A stretch of 64,000 bases of DNA from assembly GCF_001456355.1 (NCBI RefSeq), contig NZ_CP010271.1, forward strand, positions 744,001-808,000, read 5' to 3'. This document shows, in pieces, positions 51,104 to 59,480 of the stretch. Made by a program: the position numbers and the translations under genes. This DNA comes from Mycobacteroides saopaulense. GTDB taxonomy: Bacteria; Actinomycetota; Actinomycetes; Mycobacteriales; Mycobacteriaceae. The notes under the pieces were generated by a model that was not told the origin of the DNA, ran no database searches, and worked only from the letters and a program-made list of their open reading frames with translations. The first letter of the stretch is position 1. Each line of letters opens with the position of its first letter.

Positions 51104-51345
51104 CCGCGGTATCGATTGTGGTGTGGCCCCTACTCGACATCACCATGTTGGTGGGCACAAGCCTGGCTCCATGCGGAGCTCTCGACCTCGTAGCTGTCGT
51201 AGATCTCCTGCGCAGCAAGCAGATTCGCATGGATAGCCTTGCCTGGTCTATCTGCTCTAGGAGTCGAAAGAACTGGAACCGTTGAACTTCCGGCATTAGC
51301 ACGATCAGCAGATGGGCAGTATCTTCGGCGAGCGTTCGGAAGGCT
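51104..51345 (-). pseudogene. Inverted partial copy of the cupin gene
   Basis: Read on the minus strand this stretch repeats the 3' half and downstream flank of the cupin gene at 54.5-54.75 kb with only scattered mismatches, including CTTCCGAACGCTCGCCGAAG and the segment coding VQRFQFFRLLEQIDQ. Small deletions break the frame soon after that segment. There is no start or N-terminal half, so it is a dead fragment. Confidence 0.85.
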
Positions 51346-51387
51346 TCTTGACCGCTATCTAGGGCGAGGCCGGGTCGGCCATCTGGC

Positions 51388-52218
51388 TTAGCAGCCCCAT
51401 TGGCAGCGGTGGATTCCTTTGATGTTGCCGGCGAGGTCGGCGACGAGGTGGGAGTCCAGGCCGTTGTTGTTCACGCCTATCCAGATTTCGCCGCCGTCGT
51501 CTCCTCCGATGGTGACGCGGAAGTGATCGTTGCCGACATTGCCCGGTGTTAGACCGAGGCGCTCTGGTGCTGAGCTGATCAAGGCAGCTACAGCGTCCAC
51601 ATCTATACCCGCCAGATCTATGGGACCAGCATGCCCTGAATTGACTGAGGTTCCGCCATATACCTGTGGGTTGTGGAAGCGGCCGCCGGCTGAGTAGTCG
51701 TAGTAAGTCAGGCCGGTCGGTGAACTTGGATCGAGCACGTGCAGCTGAGCATTATCGCCATAGACGTGCACTCCGAGAACGACGGTGGTGTGAAACCGGG
51801 CGCGGGTCGCGTTCGTTATCTCGCGCAGCCCATCTGCTTTCAAGAGCGCACCGGAGACGAGGGGGCTGATCACTTGTACGGGCGCTGCGGCCGGTGGTGC
51901 AGCTTGGCGGGTCGGTGATGCGTTGATTACGAAGAATCCGGCAACCGCCACGGCTGCGGCCGTCAGACCGCTCGCCGCCACCAAGAGACTTCTGCGGCGG
52001 CGTGCCGGCGCTGGTGCTGGGAGTGCAACGGGGTGGGCTTGAAGGTCTGCGGTGATTGTTGCGAGTTCGCTCAAGGTAGCGGCGTTTTGAGCTTTCTGAA
52101 CCCGTTCGCGGTATTCAGCGTGATGTAGCTGTCCGTCCGCGAGTGCGGTATCCAAAGCGGCCATGACCTCCAGCCGGTCGACATCGCGTGCCCGTACCCG
52201 GGCAGCATCGGAATCCAC
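51388..52218 (-). CDS. DUF1707-domain membrane protein
   Basis: A 276-residue protein. Residues ~8-62 are a DUF1707 domain: RARDVDRLEVMAALDTALADGQLHHAEYRERV is typical (quoted by its ends RARDVDR and YRERV). A single helix follows a basic RRRR stretch at ~73-97, then an exported domain of about 180 residues containing GGEIWIGVNNNGLDSHLVADLAG. Orientation is cytoplasmic N-terminus, outside C-terminus. Function is not known; no link to the mce genes beyond position. Confidence 0.72.
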   Translation of the reverse strand: MDSDAARVRARDVDRLEVMAALDTALADGQLHHAEYRERVQKAQNAATLSELATITADLQAHPVALPAPAPARRRRSLLVAASGLTAAAVAVAGFFVINASPTRQAAPPAAAPVQVISPLVSGALLKADGLREITNATRARFHTTVVLGVHVYGDNAQLHVLDPSSPTGLTYYDYSAGGRFHNPQVYGGTSVNSGHAGPIDLAGIDVDAVAALISSAPERLGLTPGNVGNDHFRVTIGGDDGGEIWIGVNNNGLDSHLVADLAGNIKGIHRCQWGC

Positions 52219-52535
52219 GCTACGAGGTTAACGCGAATACGTTTGACGTGCTGCTGAGATCGCGTATGCAACCCAGGTACTTTCTGGGCATTTCGGAGTC
52301 GGGCTTCATTTGTTTGGGGCGACATGGGACGGTGCATCGGTGACTTCTAAGCCTTAGTCGTTGGTGTCGCCGAGGAGCAGCAGGCCTCAATGTGTTGTAG
52401 CGCCGCTAGTACCCACGTCCTCATGACGTTGTGTAGCAGTTCGTGACCTTCGCGGCGAGGGTCGAATCCTGAATGTACGTAAAGAACTTGTGTGCGAACG
52501 TTTTCAGGGTGCAGTATCCAGGTTATGTCGAATTA
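52219..52535. other. Non-coding spacer
   Basis: About 317 bases between two leftward genes. No frame gives a credible protein and no strong hairpin, repeat or RNA gene was seen. It presumably holds the promoter of the DUF1707 gene. Confidence 0.4.
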
Positions 52536-52997
52536 CTATCCGACTTTCCTCCAGGGCTTGCAGCCGTAGGTTGCAAACGCATAGTCGCTGGGCTTGATCA
52601 GTACGTTGGCGGCGCCTTCTTTGACTGTGCCCGCGGCGATCGTGTTGTGCACGGTCATTTCGGGACCGGAGAGTCGCAGCCATGTGCAGTGCTGCTGACT
52701 GTTGGGGGTGGGACCGTCGGTACTGATCCATCCGGTGGTGATACCGGTGCTGGATTGGTCGCCAGCCACACGAAAAATGCCGTCACACACGGGAACGGTT
52801 TGTGCCTGGCATTGGGCAGGGGAGTTATTGGCTGGGTTGAGGTTTGGCGATTCGGACACTATGGGTGGTGGCAACTGGCGTTCCTGTTCTTCGACGCCCC
52901 AGCTGGTGGAGTTTGCGGCCCCAAGTACGACAAGAATGCCGCCGCCTACGATGCCCCAGTTTTTGAATGGCCACTTTGTGGCATTTTTCTCACCCAT
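52536..52997 (-). CDS. Small membrane-anchored exported protein
   Basis: A 153-residue protein from ATG 52997 (MGEKNATKWPF). A helix at ~14-33 (WGIVGGGILVVLGAANS) anchors it, a proline/asparagine-rich linker follows, then a ~95-residue domain with CDGIFRVAGDQSSTGITTGW, CTWLRLSG and DYAFATYGCKPWRKV. This cysteine-framed G-x-Y/F-R-V...C-W-x-R-L...G-C-x-x-W domain recurs in exported actinobacterial proteins and in kinase-linked sensors; I cannot give it a function. An earlier in-frame start at 53027 is less likely. Confidence 0.65.
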   Translation of the reverse strand: MGEKNATKWPFKNWGIVGGGILVVLGAANSTSWGVEEQERQLPPPIVSESPNLNPANNSPAQCQAQTVPVCDGIFRVAGDQSSTGITTGWISTDGPTPNSQQHCTWLRLSGPEMTVHNTIAAGTVKEGAANVLIKPSDYAFATYGCKPWRKVG

Positions 52998-53246
52998 AGT
53001 TCCCCTGCAAGTGATGGTTGCCCCCAACCATCACCGAAGCCTACTAGTAAGCGGCTAACTTGAAAACCACCGTTGTTATCCATGCCATGGATATATGCTG
53101 TGACAATGCCGCGCATCTACGCCGATGAGCTATCGATCTGCTATCGAGCTGTGGTGACCCGCGCGAAGTGGTCAGGACGATCACCAGTTGTCGGCCGCAC
53201 TCTCGGGTTCGGTTGAACGAAGACCTTTCTCGCTCTCCCGTAGATC

Positions 53247-53570
53247 TAGCGGGCTACTGCGCCAAGGATGTTCAGGAGGATGCGTTCGGCTGGCGCATCG
53301 ACATTCGTACCGTAGATGTTCACGACCGCCGAAGTGCCGCCGGTGTCACTGTCGGAGTCCTGACCGTCTCTCCCAAAACTGTCGCAGAAACGCCCCGCTT
53401 CAGGGCATGTATACGCACCGAAAGCATCTGATAATCAATGGCTTCCAGAGATGAGCCGGCTACTGAATTTGCTCCGGCGGTTGGACTGAAGTCGATGAGG
53501 CCGACTGGCCACAGCTCGGCGTCCATGATCGCCGTCCATACGGCTTCCCTCGGTTGGCGAAGACGTTGCG
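53247..53570 (-). pseudogene. Frameshifted second copy of the SRPBCC gene
   Basis: Minus-strand translation repeats the protein at 30778-31206: AVWTAIMDAELWPVGLIDFSPTAG, then an internal deletion, then IDYQMLSVRIHALK. A frameshift follows; in the next frame TSAVVNIYGTNVDAPAERILLNILGAVAR matches the intact copy (given here as blocks NIYGTNVDA and RILLNILGAVAR) and a stop cuts the last helix. The usual start is lost. Same orientation as the intact copy 22 kb away. Confidence 0.8.
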
Positions 53571-53572
53571 CT

Positions 53573-53612
53573 TGCCTTTGGCGTATCTGCGGTCGTCAAG
53601 ACGCCAAAGGCA
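53573..53612. repeat. 12-base inverted repeat
   Basis: TGCCTTTGGCGT (53573-53584) and ACGCCAAAGGCA (53601-53612) are perfect arms around 16 bases. It sits at the joint between the SRPBCC pseudogene and the FAD-oxidoreductase stub. Possible readings are a terminator of the lost oxidoreductase or a recombination scar. Confidence 0.5.
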
Positions 53613-53847
53613 TCTGATTGGTCCTGGCAGAGATGGAGTGTTCGAAGATCTTCGGCATGAGGGTTAGGGAATCGCTTGCGGTAAGCACGCCCTGCGCAGC
53701 GCGCTTACCGGCCTCGTTCGCGCTACCCACAGAATCGATCCCGCTCTCCGTCGGGACGTATGAAGCGCCGAGGAAAAGATTGTCGATCGCGGTGGTGGCA
53801 TCGGGGTGGCAGTGGCCTCCCCCGGTGCTGAGACGAAACCTGGCTCG
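53596..53847 (-). pseudogene. C-terminal stub of an FAD-dependent oxidoreductase
   Basis: The minus-strand frame reads FRLSTGGGHCHPDATTAID, NLFLGASYVPTESGIDS and GSANEAGKRAAQGVLTAS, the closing FAD-binding segment of phytoene/hydroxysqualene-desaturase-like flavoenzymes (compare the usual DNLFLAGDYVxT...ExANEAGRRAA). An in-frame stop just upstream, at 53848-53850, and the absence of the FAD-binding N-terminus show that only a remnant is left. Sequence further right gives no matching frame. Confidence 0.65.
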
Positions 53848-53850
53848 TCA

Positions 53851-54204
53851 TGCACGATGAACCCGGATTCGCTGAACGCTCGGCGACCCGGCGGAGGGCC
53901 AGGTGGTGCGACCTCTTCGCTACCGCCCATGGGAGCTAGTCGCTTGTACTGGCGGGGCGGGCACACGGGTTCGCGCTATTCCTTCTCTGCGTTGCACGTG
54001 GGGCACCGGGACGCTGAATGTCGAGGTGAGTGGACCTTGGGCCTGGTAGTCGTGAACCTCCTTTGCCGATGATCGCATCGTTATCTCTCGGAATGAGTCA
54101 AGGCTGTCGACTTGCCCTCCGCTGGGACACGGAGTTTTCCAGCGAACTCGCAGAAAGGCCGCGTATAACACGTAGGAGTAAGTGAGCAGAGGGAAAGGGA
54201 CGAC
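53851..54204. other. Spacer without recognisable gene
   Basis: About 350 bases before the cupin gene. Short frames exist on both strands but none has family character; the stretch next to the FAD-oxidoreductase stub may be further decayed sequence of that gene. A purine-rich GGGAAAGGGA (54190-54199) serves as the cupin ribosome site. Confidence 0.4.
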
Positions 54205-54708
54205 ATGACGTTCGATCGACTCGGAGCTGGTGACATGCCTCTTGTCCGATATGACGACCGGGAAGTCCTGGAGCTTGCCGGGGTTGCTAACCAGACCAGC
54301 CTGGTCCTGGACTCTGAGGCCACCGATGGACACACGAGCGTCATCGAAGTTCGGCTGCTCCCAGACACTATTGGCGCTGAACCGCATTATCATGCGCTTT
54401 CCGGTGAACTATTCCGGATTCTCGGTGGACAGGTCCAGATGCTGTATGGCGAGACACTGGTGACCGCAGTGGCCGGGGACACGATTTATGTCCCGCCTCA
54501 TACGGTCCATGCCTTCCGAACGCTCGCCGAAGATACTGCACATCTGCTGATCGTGCTTATGCCGGGAGTTCAACGGTTCCAGTTCTTTCGGCTCCTAGAG
54601 CAGATAGACCAGGGCAAGGCCAGCCATGCGGATCTGCTTGCTGCGCAGGAGATCTACGACAGCTACGAGGTCGAGAGCTCCGTATGGAGCCAGGCTTGTG
54701 GCCACTAA
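54205..54708 (+). CDS. Cupin-domain protein
   Basis: A 167-residue single-domain cupin. Motif 1 is PHYHALSGELFRILGG near residue 59, supplying two histidines and the glutamate, and motif 2 is GDTIYVPPHTVHAF near residue 91, giving the last histidine. The full metal set is present, so it may bind iron or another divalent ion. ATG 54205 follows a purine-rich ribosome site. Its 3' half and flank are duplicated in inverted orientation at 51.1-51.35 kb. Function is unknown; many such cupins are dioxygenases or sensors. Confidence 0.82.
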   Translation: MTFDRLGAGDMPLVRYDDREVLELAGVANQTSLVLDSEATDGHTSVIEVRLLPDTIGAEPHYHALSGELFRILGGQVQMLYGETLVTAVAGDTIYVPPHTVHAFRTLAEDTAHLLIVLMPGVQRFQFFRLLEQIDQGKASHADLLAAQEIYDSYEVESSVWSQACGH

Positions 54709-54891
54709 CGTGGTGATGCTCATGTCGAGTAGGGGCCACACCACAATCGACTCTGTCGATGACTCGATCGGTCACAGTCATCCAGCGACTCCTCGCGGCG
54801 CCCGCAGAACAGTGGCTGCCGACATCCTGATGTCCTAATTTGTGGGATACCCGACCTGGACGCCATTGCCCAGGTGGCGAACACTGAGGAC

Positions 54892-55869
54892 ATGGCGCGC
54901 TCGGTGGTGATCCTGGGGTTCCCGGGGGTTCAGGCCCTCGACCTGGTGGGCCCGTACGAGGTGTTCGCGACCGCCTCGCGCTACCTGACCGGTGTGCCCG
55001 GCTATGACGTGACGCTGGTATCCAGCGACGGTGCGCCGGTGGCCACCGGGTCGGGCCTGGAGCTGGTCACTCGCCCTTTGTCGGACCTGACTGCGGGATG
55101 CGACACGCTGCTCCTACCCGGAGGTGTCGGGGTACCCGCCGTCCAACGAGACAGCGCCGTCATGGAATGGATCCGTGCCGCGGCGCACTCTGCGCGGCGG
55201 GTGGTCAGTGTCTGCAACGGGGCGTTCCTGGCCGCGCAGGCGGGCTTGCTGGACGGCTGTCGCGCCACCACACACTGGGCTATCGCCGAGACGCTCGCAA
55301 TCGAGTTTCCCAGCGTCACAGTCGATCCCGATCCGATTTTCATCCGCAGCTCGGACAAGACATGGACGGCGGCCGGGGTGACCGCGGGCATCGATCTGGC
55401 ATTGGCGCTTGTCGAGGACGACCACGGAGCGGAGGTGGCGCAGACCGTCGCGCGTTGGCTCGTTCTCTATCTGCGCCGCCCGGGTGGGCAGTCCCAGTTC
55501 GCGGCGCCGGTGTGGATGCCCCGGGCCAAGCGCATGCCGATTCGAGATGTCCAGGAGGCCATCGAAGCCGAACCCGGTGCCTCGCATCGGGTTCCCGAGC
55601 TCGCCCGACTGGCCGCGATGAGCCCGCGCCATTTCACGCGGGTGTTCACCGCCGAGGTCGGCGAGGCGCCGTCGTCCTACGTGGAGCGCATCAGGTCCGA
55701 GGCGGCCCGGCGTCAGCTGGAAGAGACCGACGACACCATGGTGGTGATCGCGGGCCGCTGTGGCTTCGGGTCTGCCGAATCCTTGCGCCGCAACTTCGTT
55801 CGCCGTATGGGCGTATCTCCAGACCAGTACCGCAAGACCTTCCACCGAACCGAAAGGGCTCCGCTATGA
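54892..55869 (+). CDS. GlxA-type AraC regulator with DJ-1/PfpI domain
   Basis: A 325-residue protein. Residues ~1-190 form a DJ-1/PfpI amidotransferase-like domain with VVSVCNGAFLAAQAGLL, whose cysteine sits at the nucleophile elbow. Residues ~220-322 are an AraC DNA-binding domain with two HTHs (LARLAAMSPRHFTRVFTAEVG and VIAGRCGFGSAESLRRNFVRRMG, by their ends). Such GlxA/FtrA proteins sense small molecules through the first domain. ATG 54892 is chosen over GTG 54874. Its stop overlaps the ATG of the next gene, another DJ-1/PfpI protein. Confidence 0.88.
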   Translation: MARSVVILGFPGVQALDLVGPYEVFATASRYLTGVPGYDVTLVSSDGAPVATGSGLELVTRPLSDLTAGCDTLLLPGGVGVPAVQRDSAVMEWIRAAAHSARRVVSVCNGAFLAAQAGLLDGCRATTHWAIAETLAIEFPSVTVDPDPIFIRSSDKTWTAAGVTAGIDLALALVEDDHGAEVAQTVARWLVLYLRRPGGQSQFAAPVWMPRAKRMPIRDVQEAIEAEPGASHRVPELARLAAMSPRHFTRVFTAEVGEAPSSYVERIRSEAARRQLEETDDTMVVIAGRCGFGSAESLRRNFVRRMGVSPDQYRKTFHRTERAPL

Positions 55870-56642
55870 CTTCCCGTGCGACTCAGATCGCGATCGTGCT
55901 CTACCCCGATTTCACCGCGCTGGATTTCATCGGCCCCTATGAGGTGTTGCGCTTCATGCCCGATACCGAGGTCCGATTCGTGTGGCATGAGCCGGGACCC
56001 GTCACCGCGGACTCGGGGGTGCTGGTCATCGGCGCCACGCACTCGTTCGACGAGACTCCCGCACCGGACGTCGTGCTGGTGCCCGGCGGGCCGGGCACGA
56101 CCACGGCCGCACGCGACGAGAAGGTGCTGAACTGGTTGCGCCGGGTGCACCCCACGGCGTCCTGGACGACCTCGGTGTGCAGCGGTTCGCTGGTGCTGGC
56201 GGCGGCCGGTCTGCTCGAAGGCCAGCGGGCCACCTCGCATTGGTCGACCCTGCCGCTGCTGAAGCCCTTCGGGGTGACCCCGGTCGGCGACGAGCGCATC
56301 GTGCGCGCGGGCGCTGGGAACGTGGTCACCGCGGCCGGGGTATCGGCGGGTATCGACCTGGGGCTGTGGCTTGCGGGGCAGATCGCCGGCGAGGAACGGG
56401 CCAAGGCGATTCAGTTGAGCATCGAGTACGACCCGCAGCCGCCCTTTGACTCGGGGCACATGTCCAAGGCCAGCGCCGCGACCAAGGCCACCGCGACGGC
56501 CGGGTTGGCCAAGGACACCTTCAGGCCGACGGTCATCGCTGCGGGTGCCATGTTGTTGTGGGATGGCGCGCTCGCGACGGTGCGCAGGAGAGGCGGGCGC
56601 CGGTCCCTTCGCGGCGGCGCTGAGGCCCGACCTCGACCCTGA
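55866..56642 (+). CDS. DJ-1/PfpI-family enzyme (isonitrile hydratase-like)
   Basis: A 258-residue protein with an InhA/isonitrile-hydratase-type core: ALDFIGPYEVLRFMP near the N-terminus supplies the conserved glutamate, DVVLVPGGPGT the oxyanion loop, and TTSVCSGSLVLAAAGLL the catalytic cysteine. RATSHW follows as in the family. The C-terminal ~45 residues are basic and not part of the fold. ATG 55866 overlaps the stop of the AraC gene, so the regulator and enzyme are made together; the regulator probably senses a related compound. Confidence 0.85.
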   Translation: MTSRATQIAIVLYPDFTALDFIGPYEVLRFMPDTEVRFVWHEPGPVTADSGVLVIGATHSFDETPAPDVVLVPGGPGTTTAARDEKVLNWLRRVHPTASWTTSVCSGSLVLAAAGLLEGQRATSHWSTLPLLKPFGVTPVGDERIVRAGAGNVVTAAGVSAGIDLGLWLAGQIAGEERAKAIQLSIEYDPQPPFDSGHMSKASAATKATATAGLAKDTFRPTVIAAGAMLLWDGALATVRRRGGRRSLRGGAEARPRP

Positions 56643-56714
56643 CCAGGCGCCGTGTGGAGCGAGCGACTACCTTCTCTATGAACGTTCTTACGGAGCCGCT
56701 CAACCTCAGAAGGG

Positions 56715-57998
56715 ATGCCTGTGGCCGACAACAATGATTTCGCTACTCTCCAGTACCCCGGAGGCGAAACCAAGCTGGATATCGTCCGCGCGACCGAGGG
56801 CTCTGATGGCTTCGCGCTGGGCAAGCTGCTGGCTGACACCGGCTACACCACCTTCGATGCAGGGTTCGTCAACACCGCGTCGACGAAGAGCGCCATTACC
56901 TACATCGACGGCGACGCCGGCATCCTGCGTTACCGCGGCTATCCGATTGAGCAGTTGGCCGACAAGTCCACCTTCATCGAGGTGAGCTACCTGCTCATCT
57001 ACGGTGAGCTGCCCACGCCGCAGCAGCTGGAAGACTTCACCACCAAGATCCAGCGGCACACGCTGCTGCATGAGGATCTCAAGCGGTTCTTCGACGGCTT
57101 CCCGCGCAACGCGCACCCGATGCCGGTGCTTTCGAGTGCCGCGAACGCACTCAGCGCCTACTACCAGGACTCGCTGGACCCGCATGACGACGCACAGGTC
57201 GAGCTGTCCACGATCCGGTTGCTCGCGAAGCTGCCGACGATCGCGGCCTACGCCTACAAGAAGTCGGTCGGGCAGCCGTTCCTGTACCCGGACAACACGC
57301 TGACGCTCGTCGAGAACTTCCTGCGGATGACCTTCGGTCTGCCGGCCGAGCCGTACGAGGTGGATCCGGAGATCGTCCGGGCCCTCGACATGCTGCTGAT
57401 TCTGCACGCCGACCACGAGCAGAACTGTTCGACGTCGACGGTGCGGCTGGTCGGCTCCTCGGATGCCAACCTGTTCACGTCCATCTCGGGCGGCATCAAC
57501 GCGCTGTGGGGCCCGCTGCATGGCGGCGCCAATCAGGCGGTGCTGGAGATGCTGGAAGGAATTCGCCAGGAGGGCGGCGACGCTCACGACTTCGTGCGCC
57601 GGGTCAAGAACCGCGAAGACGGCGTCAAGCTCATGGGCTTCGGACACCGGGTCTACAAGAACTACGACCCGCGCGCCCGCATCGTCAAGGAGCAGGCCGA
57701 CAAGATCCTGTCCAAGCTCGGGGGCGACGATCAGCTGCTGGACATCGCCAAGTCGCTGGAGGAGATCGCGCTCACCGACGACTTCTTCGTCGAGCGCAAG
57801 CTGTACCCGAACGTGGACTACTACACCGGAGTGATCTACCGCGCGATGGGCTTCCCGACGCGCATGTTCACCGTGTTGTTCGCGCTCGGCCGTCTGCCCG
57901 GCTGGATCGCGCACTGGCGTGAGATGCACTCGGAGCCCGGCAAGATCGGCCGTCCCCGCCAGATCTACACCGGTTACGGAGAGCGTCAGTACCCCTGA
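56715..57998 (+). CDS. gltA2: Main citrate synthase
   Basis: A 427-residue hexameric-type citrate synthase, first enzyme of the TCA cycle. Conserved blocks: ITYIDGDAGILRYRGYPIEQLA near residue 57, LHADHEQNCSTSTVRLVGS near 233, SGGINALWGPLHGGANQAVLEML with the catalytic histidine near 270, GFGHRVYKNYDPRAR near 310 and the late aspartate in NVDYYTGVIYRAMGFP. It corresponds to GltA2 (Rv0896) and is the second citrate synthase in the window. ATG 56715 has AGAAGGG just upstream. Confidence 0.96.
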   Translation: MPVADNNDFATLQYPGGETKLDIVRATEGSDGFALGKLLADTGYTTFDAGFVNTASTKSAITYIDGDAGILRYRGYPIEQLADKSTFIEVSYLLIYGELPTPQQLEDFTTKIQRHTLLHEDLKRFFDGFPRNAHPMPVLSSAANALSAYYQDSLDPHDDAQVELSTIRLLAKLPTIAAYAYKKSVGQPFLYPDNTLTLVENFLRMTFGLPAEPYEVDPEIVRALDMLLILHADHEQNCSTSTVRLVGSSDANLFTSISGGINALWGPLHGGANQAVLEMLEGIRQEGGDAHDFVRRVKNREDGVKLMGFGHRVYKNYDPRARIVKEQADKILSKLGGDDQLLDIAKSLEEIALTDDFFVERKLYPNVDYYTGVIYRAMGFPTRMFTVLFALGRLPGWIAHWREMHSEPGKIGRPRQIYTGYGERQYP

Positions 57999-58018
57999 CC
58001 TGCTGTATCTGACGATGT

Positions 58019-58038
58019 GATGCAAATCTGTTTGCATC
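58019..58038 (+). promoter_or_regulatory. Inverted-repeat operator before the efflux pump
   Basis: GATGCAAA (58019-58026) and TTTGCATC (58031-58038) are perfect arms around TCTG, 30 bases before the transporter start. Size and symmetry suit a MarR dimer, and a MarR gene ends the same operon. It could also form a small hairpin after gltA2, but the stem is A/T-rich and lacks a U-tract. Confidence 0.6.
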
Positions 58039-58067
58039 GCTAATAGTTGTAGTTTCACAATGGTTGC

Positions 58068-59480
58068 GTGGAAGCGACCATTGGTGCGTTGAGCGAGCGC
58101 CGCAAGATCATCATCCTGGGGTCTTGCTGCCTGAGCCTGCTCATCGTGTCGATGGACTCCACCATCGTGAACGTGGCGCTGCCGACCATCCGGGCGGATT
58201 TCGGTGCCAGCACCTCACAGCTGCAATGGGTCATCGACATCTACACCCTGGGGCTGGCATCGCTGCTCATGCTGTCCGGGGCGGCGGGGGACCGGCTCGG
58301 GCGCCGGAAGGTCTTCCACATCGGGCTGTCGATCTTCGCGGTGGGCTCGTTGCTGTGCAGCATGGCGCCCTCCGTCGGACTGCTGATCGCCGCACGCCTG
58401 CTACAGGCAGTGGGCGGTTCGATGCTCAATCCTGTTGCCCTGTCCATCATTTCGCAGGTGTTCACCGGTCGCGTGGAACGCGCCAGGGCGCTGGGCTTCT
58501 GGGGCGCGGTAGTGGGGATATCGATGGCGCTGGGCCCGATCGTCGGCGGTCTGTTGATCGAATGGGTGGGCTGGCGGGCCGTCTTCTGGATCAACCTGCC
58601 GGTGTGTGCGCTCGCCTTCGCGCTGACCGCGATCTTCGTGCCGGAGAGCAAGTCGGCCACCATGCGCGACATCGATCCCGTGGGACAGGCGCTCGCGGTG
58701 CTCTTCCTGTTCGGCATCGTGTTCACGCTCATCGAGGGCCCCACGCTCGGGTGGGCGACGCCCCGGCTGACCGCCGTGCTGGCCGTCGCGTTGGTGGCGT
58801 TCGTGGTGTTCCTCCGGTACGAGTCCCGGCGCCACCACCCCTTCATCGACCTGCGCTTCTTTCGCAGCATCCCGTTCGCCTCGGCAACGCTGACGGCGAT
58901 ATGTGCGTGCGTGGCATGGAGTGCGTTCCTGTTCACGATGTCGCTGTACCTCCAGGGCGAGCGCCACTTCTCGGCGATGCACACCGGGCTCGTCTACCTT
59001 CCGATTGCCCTTGGGGCGGTGGTGTTCTCGCCCATCTCAGGCCGCATGGTCGGCCGGTACGGGGCGAGGCCGTCGTTGTTGGTCGCGGGCGCCCTGTTCT
59101 TCACCGCGTCGATGCTGCTCACTCGGGTCTCGGGGGCGACGCCCGTCTGGGAGCTCCTGGTGACGTTCGCCATCTTCGGGGCCGGGTTCGCCATGGTGAA
59201 CGCGCCGATCACCAATGCCGCCGTCAGCGGTATGCCGCTGGACCGCGCCGGCGCGGCCTCGGCGGTCACCTCAACGAGCCGTCAGGTCGGGGTGAGTATC
59301 GGTGTGGCGCTGTGTGGTTCGATCGGCGCACCCGCTCTGTGGTTCATGTGCGCGGGACTGGGACTGGTGATCGCTACGCTCGGTATCGTGTCGACCTCCG
59401 GGGCCGCGATACGGTCCGCTCAAAGACTCGCGCCGCTTATCGAGGGCACCGCCCGGCGAGAGGTGTCTCGTGTCGGATAG
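58068..59480 (+). CDS. DHA2-type MFS efflux transporter
   Basis: A 470-residue transporter of the EmrB/QacA group with about 14 helices. LIVSMDSTIVNVALPTI is the family motif D1 in the first helix, GAAGDRLGRRKVF motif A near residue 70, and [17 protein letters not shown] the antiporter motif C near 155. Substrates are usually drugs or hydrophobic toxins. GTG 58068 is used; an ATG at 58060 is out of frame. The last eleven bases overlap the MarR gene, so pump and regulator form one operon behind the palindrome at 58019. Confidence 0.9.
   Translation: MEATIGALSERRKIIILGSCCLSLLIVSMDSTIVNVALPTIRADFGASTSQLQWVIDIYTLGLASLLMLSGAAGDRLGRRKVFHIGLSIFAVGSLLCSMAPSVGLLIAARLLQAVGGSMLNPVALSIISQVFTGRVERARALGFWGAVVGISMALGPIVGGLLIEWVGWRAVFWINLPVCALAFALTAIFVPESKSATMRDIDPVGQALAVLFLFGIVFTLIEGPTLGWATPRLTAVLAVALVAFVVFLRYESRRHHPFIDLRFFRSIPFASATLTAICACVAWSAFLFTMSLYLQGERHFSAMHTGLVYLPIALGAVVFSPISGRMVGRYGARPSLLVAGALFFTASMLLTRVSGATPVWELLVTFAIFGAGFAMVNAPITNAAVSGMPLDRAGAASAVTSTSRQVGVSIGVALCGSIGAPALWFMCAGLGLVIATLGIVSTSGAAIRSAQRLAPLIEGTARREVSRVG

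Noticed and set aside
52473..53063. Rightward frame of 196 codons over the small exported protein
   Set aside because: The minus-strand frame has an anchor helix and a cysteine-framed domain, while the rightward one has no recognisable feature.
53618..54072. Short rightward frames between the pseudogenes and the cupin gene
   Set aside because: No family character; the opposite strand carries the FAD-enzyme remnant.
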